From positions 1 to 64,000 of the forward strand of contig JALSSW010000047.1 in NCBI GenBank assembly GCA_026984035.1: a DNA stretch of 64,000 bases, read 5' to 3'. Each line of letters opens with the position of its first letter. Position 1 is the stretch's first letter. Position numbers and translations under genes: made by a program. Below the pieces are notes generated by a model, which made no database searches, had not been told where the DNA came from, and saw only the letters and a program-made list of their open reading frames with translations. This document shows, one piece after another, positions 54,097 through 61,357 of this stretch. Source of the stretch: Planctomycetota bacterium. GTDB taxonomy: Bacteria > Planctomycetota > UBA1135 > GCA-002748355.

Positions 54097-55265
54097 TTCG
54101 AAGATCCGAAGACGACTCCCGTGATCGTGTGATTCAGTTGAAATGGCCCCAAATGTTCCCCATAGGTTAAAAAACCCGCGCAGGGGAGATCCCTAAAACT
54201 AAAGGCTTCAGCCAATTCTTCTTCCTCACCCATTTCTCGAGCTTCAAGGAGACGCCCGCCACATTGAAACAAGAGAACCCCTTCCGGATCGGGACATAAG
54301 GAGAATTCCTGAAGCAAGGCTTTTCGGACCTTTTCGGGAGGGTTTCTTCCCTGCATCACATGGAGAACCAAACCTTCCTCCACAGCCCCTCCCATTAAAG
54401 CTGAAGTCCCCTGGAACCCCATCACAGCTCGCAGAAAAAAAACGTCCCCCTCTCCATGGCCAAAAACAATGGGATTCTTGGAAAAGATCTTCTGGGGGTT
54501 CTCCAACAACTCGGAAGTCTCCATGCCTAGAAACTCCGCAATAACCTCCACAGCCGGCCAACCATCGATTCGGTGAATCAACCTTCTCTCGGGATCTGAG
54601 GAAGTGGGAACAATCGTTCGTTGGGTGCTCACAAACCCATGCATCTGAAACACATGAAAGGGATTCTTGGGTTCAAGAAGGACCACTGCCGCCCCTCCTT
54701 CGATCGCCTTCCCCTGCATCGCAACATGGGATTTTAAGAACTTAAAATCGTCTGCGGCGCTACCTCCCACGAGGGGGACCCCGGGAAGGGCATTGGTGAG
54801 CGCAGTTAAGAGAACTTCCTCCATTCCAGAGAGTCCATCGCTCAGAACCAAAAAAAGGAAATCTTGAGGCCGTTCCTGGATCGCAGCAAAGGACCAGCCC
54901 CCTTGATGAAGTAAATCCTCAACCAGCTTCTCTCCTTCCGAGAAGCGAATGGAAGCAAGCTTGGGCAGGAGAACTCCGGCAATGGGTTCCCAATTTGCAT
55001 GGGCAAAAACAGTAGTACTGTGGGAGAGCAAGCCATCTTGGCTTATTTCACCACAAGTAGTACACCCCCAGACGAAAGCACTCGGGTAAGCGGCCTTGAG
55101 CTTAGAATTGAACGCAGCAAAACCCCGATCTCCCCCCATGAAGAAAAGAAGGAACCTTGGATCAAATCCCTCCAGCTGCCTCTGCAAATCCCTAAGGGCA
55201 TCCCTCGGGTCCTTTTGGTGCGTTGAAACAACTCGAACAGGAAGGTCTGGAAGTGAAGAGTTCAG
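54093..55265 (-). CDS. FIST N/FIST C sensory protein, probable CTG start
   Basis: The 390-residue cytosolic protein has FIST N (about 15-210, including VVSTHQKDPRDALRDL, WGCTTCGEIS, FLVLSDGLSG) and FIST C (about 220-385). FIST is a predicted small-ligand sensor domain, proposed to bind amino acids. The only standard start in frame is a TTG at 55187, which would remove the first conserved strand. Upstream, the frame is open to a stop without any ATG, GTG or TTG. A CTG at 55265 overlaps the valS stop as CTGA and has GGAGG seven bases before it. I therefore take CTG as the start. Confidence 0.75.
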   Translation of the reverse strand: MNSSLPDLPVRVVSTHQKDPRDALRDLQRQLEGFDPRFLLFFMGGDRGFAAFNSKLKAAYPSAFVWGCTTCGEISQDGLLSHSTTVFAHANWEPIAGVLLPKLASIRFSEGEKLVEDLLHQGGWSFAAIQERPQDFLFLVLSDGLSGMEEVLLTALTNALPGVPLVGGSAADDFKFLKSHVAMQGKAIEGGAAVVLLEPKNPFHVFQMHGFVSTQRTIVPTSSDPERRLIHRIDGWPAVEVIAEFLGMETSELLENPQKIFSKNPIVFGHGEGDVFFLRAVMGFQGTSALMGGAVEEGLVLHVMQGRNPPEKVRKALLQEFSLCPDPEGVLLFQCGGRLLEAREMGEEEELAEAFSFRDLPCAGFLTYGEHLGPFQLNHTITGVVFGSSK

Positions 55266-58200
55266 AGAAAGCCCTCCAAATTCTTTTTGACAAGAGCAAG
55301 CTCAACCTCGAGCTCATTCAGGCGCGATCGTTCACGGTCCACCACCTCAGCAGGCGCTCTCTGAACGAAGTTTTCATTGGAAAGTTTTTTCCCCAAGTTT
55401 TGGATCAAGCCTTCCAATTTTTCTTTTTGTTTTTTCAAACGATCCCGTTCCTTGGCCGGGTCCAAAACACCCCCTAAGCTAATTTCACAATCTTGGGCGA
55501 CAGCTGTTGCCGAAAGCTTGGGCCGAGGAAGATCCGTCCCGATCTCCAAGGATTCCAGGCCCCCCAGGTGAAGAATCCAAGCCCGAAAACGCTCCAGGAG
55601 CGCAACCTTGGATCCAGGAACAATGAGAACCGCCGGAAGCTTCTTCTTGGGAGGAACTTGGTAACGCGAACGAAGATCCCTAATCCCCCGTAAAACTTCT
55701 TGGACAAAAGAGACTTGCCCCTCGAGGTTCTCATCACGCCAATGAACATTGGGTTCCGGCCATTGCGCCCGAATCAAAAGAGACTTGGTATCCAAAGGTT
55801 TTTCGATGCCTCGTTCGGGTACTAAATGACCTAAATGCCCATAGAGGGTCTCAGTGATGAAAGGGAGGGCTGGGTGGAGTAGCCGCAACACTTGATCCAG
55901 GACAAAGGCCAAGACTTGTTGAGCCCTGGGATCCTCGGCCCCTTCTTTGAATCTCGGTTTTAGCAGCTCCAAATACCAATCGCAGAGTTCCCCCCAAAAG
56001 AAATCCCGGGCAGCCTGGATCGCATTGGCCGGAAGGTATTCTTGCAAGCCTTTCTCGACTCCCTGGATGGTGGCGGTCAATCTGGAAAGGATCCACCTGT
56101 CTTCCTCCGCCAGCTTCGATACATCTAGTGGTTCGAAGGGACAATCTTTCAGGTTTAACATCGCGAAACGCAAAGCATTCCAGAGTTTGTTGCAAAAGTT
56201 CCTCCCAACCTCAAAACGATCGGAAACAACTTTGGCCTGGGGAAGATCCTTGCGTGTCCCAATGACGTCAAATTCCTTTCCTGTCTTCGGATCGATATAG
56301 ACACCAAGGGCCTTGCCCGTCTTGGCCTTAGTGAGGTCCACATAATCTTCATGGAAGGGCGTAATCGCCTGGACAGGAAGGCGGATATCTTGCAAGCCTG
56401 TTTGCATCTCGCAAAGGACATAACGCATCGCGTCGGCACCATAGCGGTCAATGATATCGAGGGGGTCAATGCCGTTCCCCTTGGACTTGCTCATCCGAAC
56501 GCCCTTTCCATCGAGAATATTCGCATGGATGAATACATCGGTGAAGGGCAAGTCTCCCAGGTTATAAAGCCCGACGATGACCATTCGGGCAACCCAAAGA
56601 GTAATGATATCCCGTCCCGTCACGAGACAGGATCCGGGGTAGTACTGTTCCAGTGAGCTGGGTCTTCCATCCACAGCCCCTAAAAAAGTTTGTCCCTCTT
56701 CGATCCGGGCATGCTCAGGATCGGGCCACCCCAAGGTACTTTCAGGCCAAAGCGCGGAACTGAACCAAGTATCGAGGACATCGGGATCCTGCTCGAGCCC
56801 TAAGGCAACAAGGGCAGAAGCTAGGGCTTTCTCCGCTTCTTCATTGCGCAAACACACTTGGAGTTCCCAAAGAGCCAAGGGATCCTTCTCCGCCCTTAAT
56901 GCTGCAAGTGCCTTCTCCCTCCCAAAGGTGGACCCATGGGGATCCTGCACTAAGACATAAAAATGCTCCCGGTTTTCTGGAGGCAGTTGCCCCCATAACT
57001 CGGCGAGTTCAGAAGCCGGGGCGCTTCGATGCCAAATCGGAATGCGGTGCCCCCACCAAAGCTGCCGACTGATACACCAGTCTCTCTTTTCGCTGAGCCA
57101 ACTCTCATAAGTCTGTTTATAGCGGCTTGGATGGAATTGAAGTTGCAGACCTGAAGGGGACCGCCAATCTTTCGCGACAGCATCCATCGCCGCCTGGGCG
57201 AGGCCAGGACTTCGATGCTCTTTATCGGTCCCACGGCCCATAAGAACCCCTCCCTCAAGATCCCCCATGCAGACAAACCATTGCCGGGAAAGAAGCGGTT
57301 CAATCGGCGTCTTCGACCGATCACTATGCCCAACTTCGATTTCACGATCCTCAACTCCCTCCAGGTATCCTTGTTGGTCAAGGTCGGCGATCACTCTTTT
57401 GCGCGCCACAAAACGGTCCAAGCCTGCATAAGCGCCGGCGCGTTCATTGAGGGTCCCGTCGACATTGAGGATATTGATCGCACTGATCTCCTCGCTATGC
57501 CGCTTCCAGACTTCGTAATCATTGGGGTCGTGGGCGGGTGTAATCTTGACACAACCGCTTCCCTTGTCGGGTTTGGCCCATTCATCAAGGATGAGGGGAA
57601 CCTCACGCTGGATCAGAGGAACGAGAACCTTGCGACCCTCTTTCGCCATGTGCACCAAGGTTTCCAAGTGGGCCAAGCGCTCAGGTTGCTCCTTCCCCAA
57701 CACCCCCTTTGGATCGGGATGCACCGCTATTGCGGTATCACCCAGCATCGTTTCGGGTCGAGTGGTCGCAACAACGACGAAGGCCGGCTCACCTTCCTTG
57801 GGTTCTACCACGGGATAACGCAGGTGCCAAAAATGCCCCTGGACTGTTCGATGCTCGATCTCATCATCCGATACCGCAGTGTGCAAATGGCAATCCCAAT
57901 TCACCAAGCGGTTTCCTCGGAAGATCAATCCATCGCTGAACATCCGAAAAAACATCTCCCGAACTGCCGCTCTGCAGACAGGATCCATGGTAAAACGTTG
58001 GCGATCCCAGTCACAGGAACAGCCCATCTCCTGCTGCTGCTGGATGATCCGCGATTGGTACTCGTCCTTCCACGCAAAAATACGCTCCACCAAGGCCTCT
58101 CGCCCGATGTCATGTCGCGTTTTTCCTTCCAATTCGAAAAGCCGTTTCTCCACAACCGCCTGAGTCGCAATCCCTGCGTGATCCGTACCCGGTTGCCAGA

Positions 58201-58432
58201 GGGTGTCGTCGCCTTTCATCCGATGCCATCGAATCAGCAGGTCCTGCATCACATTGTCCATTGCGTGCCCCATATGAAGCGCGCCGGTAACATTGGGAAG
58301 CGGCATCATGATCACATAAGAGGGCTTGCTTGCATCAGGGATCGCACGAAAGCATTTGGCCTCCAACCAGCGCTGGTAAGTCGCCTTCTCGGAGGCTTTT
58401 GGATCAAAGGTTTTTGGAAGTTCCTGGCTCAT
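55262..58432 (-). CDS. valS: Valyl-tRNA synthetase
   Basis: The 1056-residue cytosolic enzyme charges tRNA-Val. The class I HIGH motif is LPNVTGALHMGHA and the KMSKS motif is VRMSKSKGNGIDP. The editing (CP1) domain sits between them, with ATTRPETMLGDTA. The C-terminal part ends in a coiled-coil arm (ERDRLKKQKEKLEGLIQNLG). ATG 58432 matches the family start; an ATG at 58447 is also in frame. It heads the valS-FIST-kinase operon. Confidence 0.97.
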   Translation of the reverse strand: MSQELPKTFDPKASEKATYQRWLEAKCFRAIPDASKPSYVIMMPLPNVTGALHMGHAMDNVMQDLLIRWHRMKGDDTLWQPGTDHAGIATQAVVEKRLFELEGKTRHDIGREALVERIFAWKDEYQSRIIQQQQEMGCSCDWDRQRFTMDPVCRAAVREMFFRMFSDGLIFRGNRLVNWDCHLHTAVSDDEIEHRTVQGHFWHLRYPVVEPKEGEPAFVVVATTRPETMLGDTAIAVHPDPKGVLGKEQPERLAHLETLVHMAKEGRKVLVPLIQREVPLILDEWAKPDKGSGCVKITPAHDPNDYEVWKRHSEEISAINILNVDGTLNERAGAYAGLDRFVARKRVIADLDQQGYLEGVEDREIEVGHSDRSKTPIEPLLSRQWFVCMGDLEGGVLMGRGTDKEHRSPGLAQAAMDAVAKDWRSPSGLQLQFHPSRYKQTYESWLSEKRDWCISRQLWWGHRIPIWHRSAPASELAELWGQLPPENREHFYVLVQDPHGSTFGREKALAALRAEKDPLALWELQVCLRNEEAEKALASALVALGLEQDPDVLDTWFSSALWPESTLGWPDPEHARIEEGQTFLGAVDGRPSSLEQYYPGSCLVTGRDIITLWVARMVIVGLYNLGDLPFTDVFIHANILDGKGVRMSKSKGNGIDPLDIIDRYGADAMRYVLCEMQTGLQDIRLPVQAITPFHEDYVDLTKAKTGKALGVYIDPKTGKEFDVIGTRKDLPQAKVVSDRFEVGRNFCNKLWNALRFAMLNLKDCPFEPLDVSKLAEEDRWILSRLTATIQGVEKGLQEYLPANAIQAARDFFWGELCDWYLELLKPRFKEGAEDPRAQQVLAFVLDQVLRLLHPALPFITETLYGHLGHLVPERGIEKPLDTKSLLIRAQWPEPNVHWRDENLEGQVSFVQEVLRGIRDLRSRYQVPPKKKLPAVLIVPGSKVALLERFRAWILHLGGLESLEIGTDLPRPKLSATAVAQDCEISLGGVLDPAKERDRLKKQKEKLEGLIQNLGKKLSNENFVQRAPAEVVDRERSRLNELEVELALVKKNLEGFL
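55272..55277 (-). promoter_or_regulatory. Shine-Dalgarno site for the CTG-initiated FIST gene
   Basis: GGAGGG lies inside the end of valS (Leu-Glu-Gly codons). Its GGAGG core is seven bases from the CTG at 55265, an ideal spacing. No other feature in the frame can place a start upstream of residue 26 of the FIST domain. Confidence 0.6.
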
Positions 58433-58580
58433 AAGAATCCCAAGCATACGGGAGATGAAGAGGAAAAGGGCCTGCGGCTTATTTTCTGTCGCCCTCTTTT
58501 TTCCGGCTAGTCTGGCCAGCAGGCAAAGGGGATTCCAGCCTTTTGAATCCTCAGGTCATGCGGTTCATAATCCAAGGCAC

Positions 58581-59540
58581 ATGAGTCTCCTTCCTAGATT
58601 TGCACCCAAGGTTCCCTTTCCGGGAATCCTGTTTTTTCTATGGATCCCTCTATTCGCTTGCAACCAGGTCCACCAAGGCTCTCAAAGGGGTCCGAAGAAG
58701 GCTCCGGCGACCCCTCCAAAGCGCATCCTTCCAAAGCGCATCGTTTCCCTTGCCCCAAGTATCACAGAATCTCTCGCTTTTCTTGGACTGACTTCCAAAC
58801 TCGTCGCAGTCACTCGCTACTGTGATTATCCACCCGAGGTCAAAGACCTCCCCAAGGTTGGGGGCTATATCGACCCCAGCCTCGAAGCCATCGTCCGGGT
58901 CGCCCCCGACCTCATCCTCGGCCTGGGCGAACACCACGAAACCATTGACAAGCTCCGAAGAGCGGGTCTGCGCTGCCTAGCCCTGGACGAACGCAACCTA
59001 GAAGGCATCTTTTCGAGCCTGCTTCGGCTGGGCCAAATCTGCGGAGTCACCGAACGAGCCCGGAAAAAGGTACTCGCCCTCCGCACAACCATCACAAAAA
59101 CCCAAGCCCTCGTTCGCGGAAAAGGGACACCCATGGTTTTGGTCTCAGTGGGCCGCCATGCGGGTCAGGGAGCTGTGGGAAAGGTCTATGCTGCCGGCCC
59201 TAAAACCTTTTTGGGACAGCTCATAGAGATCGCGGGAGGGAAAAACCTCGCTCCCACAACAGGGGCAGCTTTCCCTCCTCTGTCCACGGAAGGACTGCTT
59301 CGCCTCAATCCTGAGGTCCTCTTCGACATCGTCCCCGGGATGGCGGAACAGGGGATCCTGGGAACCCAGATCCTTTCCGACTGGAAGAAACTTCCCCAGC
59401 TCCAAGCAGTCCGCCAAGGAAGGGTCTATGTGCTGGGTGCGAATTGGGCCGTTCGGCCAAGCCCACGCTTCCCCAAGATCTTGGAGGCCTTTGTCCACGG
59501 CCTCCACCCCGATCTGGCCCAGCCTTCGGAGAAAAAATGA
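58581..59540 (+). CDS. ABC importer substrate-binding lipoprotein (BtuF/siderophore type)
   Basis: The 319-residue precursor has a lipoprotein signal with lipobox WIPLFAC (Cys27) and the periplasmic-binding fold of the cobalamin/siderophore class. Motifs include RIVSLAPSITESLAFLG, VTRYCDYPPEV followed by KVGGYIDPSLEAIVRV, and APDLILGLG. This combination (CDYPP, PSLE) is most like BtuF cobalamin binders, but haem or siderophores are possible. No TonB receptor or cobalamin riboswitch is seen nearby. ATPase and permease genes follow directly. ATG 58581 has only a weak AAGG upstream. Confidence 0.88.
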   Translation: MSLLPRFAPKVPFPGILFFLWIPLFACNQVHQGSQRGPKKAPATPPKRILPKRIVSLAPSITESLAFLGLTSKLVAVTRYCDYPPEVKDLPKVGGYIDPSLEAIVRVAPDLILGLGEHHETIDKLRRAGLRCLALDERNLEGIFSSLLRLGQICGVTERARKKVLALRTTITKTQALVRGKGTPMVLVSVGRHAGQGAVGKVYAAGPKTFLGQLIEIAGGKNLAPTTGAAFPPLSTEGLLRLNPEVLFDIVPGMAEQGILGTQILSDWKKLPQLQAVRQGRVYVLGANWAVRPSPRFPKILEAFVHGLHPDLAQPSEKK

Positions 59541-60329
59541 AAGTGCAGGACACCCATTCTTTCGATTGCCGGGGCTAGGCTTGTTCCTATGGGAGACGAG
59601 AGAGAGACCACCGCTCATATAGAAGCCAGGGAGATTTCCTTTTCTCACCCCGAAAACCCCGTCCTTAAAGGGGTGTCCCTCACTGTGGAGCCAGGAGAGT
59701 GCGTAGCCATTGTTGGCCCCAACGGAGTCGGAAAAACGACCCTGATCAAATGCCTTGCAGGGCTTCTTCACCCCGATCAGGGGGAGATCCGAGTCGGAGG
59801 GACAGATCTTCGCGACTTGAGCGCAAGGGAAAGGGCCCTCCGAATGGCCTATGTCCCCCAGGCAGATGGGAGAGTCCTCCCCTTCAGCGTCGGTTCCTTT
59901 GTCATGATGGGTCGTTTCGCTCACCAGGGTCTCCTCGGCCAAGTCCAAGCTGAGGACCACGCTGCGGTCACCAAGGCCCTTGAGGCCACCGGGCTTATCC
60001 CTCTCCGGGACCGCCCCATGGACCGCCTCAGCGGAGGCGAACGGCAGAAAGCCTTTCTCGCCGCCGCTCTCGCTCAGGACGCACCCCTCCTCCTCCTTGA
60101 CGAACCAAGCACTTTTTTGGACTATCGCCACCAAGTCAGCATTACAACACTCCTAAACGCCTTTGTCTCCGAGGGTAAGCGCAGCACTCTCCTCGTCACC
60201 CACGACCTCAATGCCGCCGCCCGTATCGCCCATCGCATTATCGGCCTGGTCCAAGGGCATCCCGTTTTCGAAGGGACACCCAAGGAATTCCTCGTCCCAG
60301 ACGTGCTCGAGCAAATCTTTGGGACACCC
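59125..60329. repeat. Cluster of the dispersed GGACACCCA motif (ABC importer genes)
   Basis: The core occurs at 59125-59133, 59548-59556 and 60274-60282 (+). Near-copies (GGACACCC) are at 59671-59678 (-) and 60322-60329 (+). The copy at 59548 lies in the non-coding gap between the binding-protein and ATPase genes, so codon use alone cannot explain it. Confidence 0.5.
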
Positions 60330-60386
60330 TTTCTAGTCTTCCAGGGCCCGCAAGGACGGCTCTTTGGGGAGCCGAATTTTCAATGA
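59589..60386 (+). CDS. ABC importer ATPase (FecE/BtuD type)
   Basis: The 265-residue ATPase has Walker A VGPNGVGKTTLIK, the signature LSGGERQKAF, Walker B LLLLDEPSTFLDYRHQ and the switch His in LLVTHDLNAAARI. This is the type that powers FecCD-class importers for iron siderophores, haem or cobalamin. It is 48 bases after the binding protein, and ATGA-coupled to the permease. Confidence 0.95.
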   Translation: MGDERETTAHIEAREISFSHPENPVLKGVSLTVEPGECVAIVGPNGVGKTTLIKCLAGLLHPDQGEIRVGGTDLRDLSARERALRMAYVPQADGRVLPFSVGSFVMMGRFAHQGLLGQVQAEDHAAVTKALEATGLIPLRDRPMDRLSGGERQKAFLAAALAQDAPLLLLDEPSTFLDYRHQVSITTLLNAFVSEGKRSTLLVTHDLNAAARIAHRIIGLVQGHPVFEGTPKEFLVPDVLEQIFGTPFLVFQGPQGRLFGEPNFQ

Positions 60387-61357
60387 AACTCCCCCCTCCC
60401 AGCTCCGCCAAGCGCCGGCTCCTTCTCCTCACCCTAGCCAGCATCAGCCTCCTTGCGATCGCCCCCTGGATCGGCCCCCCTCCCGGAAAAGGAAATCCCG
60501 ATTGGATCTTCTGGAAACTCCGCCTCCCAAGGGCACTTGCTGCCGCCCTGGCAGGAGCCGGCCTCTCGGCAGCGGGCATGGGTTTCCAAGCCCTCTTCCG
60601 CAATCCCTTAGCCACCCCTTTCACTCTGGGGGTTGCCAGCGGAGCATCTCTCGGCGCAGCCCTCTACTACAAGTTCGGCATCGCCTTTTCCCTACTTTTC
60701 CTCTCAGGCACCACCATTGCAGCTCTCGCAGGAGCCCTTCTTTCCGTCCTCATTGTCTACAAAATCGCCAATCTCCAAAAATCCTTTGGAACCCAAACCC
60801 TCCTCCTCGCCGGGGTCGCCATCAGCCTCTTTTTCTCAAGCCTCATCCTTTTTGCCCAATTCCTCAGCTCCTTCACCAGTTCTGTCCAAATCCTCCACTG
60901 GCTCATGGGCGGCCTGGACGTCCTCGGCTACAAACCGGTTCTAACCCTGGCTGTTTTTGTCCTCCCCTTTCTCGCTCTTCTCCTCCTGCGCAGCCGTGAA
61001 CTTGATCTCATGACCACCGGCGAAGACCTTGCCCAGAGCCGCGGCGTCAATGTTGCACGCGCAAAAAAACTCCTCTTTTTTGTGAACTCCGCGATGGTTG
61101 GAGGCATTGTCTCCATCGCAGGTCCCATAGGTTTCGTCGGCCTCATCGGCCCCCACTTGGCCCGCCTCCTGATCTCACCCAGCCATCGCTTCCTCGCCCC
61201 TGCTTCCATGCTCCTCGGGGCAAGCCTCCTCATTGCCTGCGACACCCTCGCCCGCACCCTCATTGCCCCTGCTGAACTCCCCGTCGGCATCCTCACCGCC
61301 CTCCTGGGAGGCCCCTTTTTCCTCTGGCTCCTCGTCGGACGAAAGGGGTTCCACTAG
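60383..61357 (+). CDS. ABC importer permease (FecCD type)
   Basis: The 324-residue inner-membrane protein has about nine to ten hydrophobic helices and FecCD motifs: RLPRALAAALAGAGLSAAGM, FRNPLATPFTLGVASGASLGA, SIAGPIGFVGLIGPHLARLL and ELPVGILTALLGGPFFLWLL. It forms the channel of the importer with the preceding genes. Its last 65 bases overlap the convergent YfhO-like gene. Confidence 0.95.
   Translation: MKLPPPSSAKRRLLLLTLASISLLAIAPWIGPPPGKGNPDWIFWKLRLPRALAAALAGAGLSAAGMGFQALFRNPLATPFTLGVASGASLGAALYYKFGIAFSLLFLSGTTIAALAGALLSVLIVYKIANLQKSFGTQTLLLAGVAISLFFSSLILFAQFLSSFTSSVQILHWLMGGLDVLGYKPVLTLAVFVLPFLALLLLRSRELDLMTTGEDLAQSRGVNVARAKKLLFFVNSAMVGGIVSIAGPIGFVGLIGPHLARLLISPSHRFLAPASMLLGASLLIACDTLARTLIAPAELPVGILTALLGGPFFLWLLVGRKGFH

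Noticed and set aside
57215-58510. 431-codon plus-strand open frame opposite valS
   Set aside because: It is entirely antisense to a clearly conserved valS, with low-complexity composition and no motif; it is a shadow of codon bias on the other strand.
58433-58580. Cobalamin riboswitch before the BtuF-like gene
   Set aside because: The gap is 148 bases and shows no B12-box-like sequence or complex fold; too short for a typical cobalamin element.
59145-60134. 329-codon minus-strand frame opposite the ABC binding-protein and ATPase genes
   Set aside because: Covers parts of two clear plus-strand genes; no motif.
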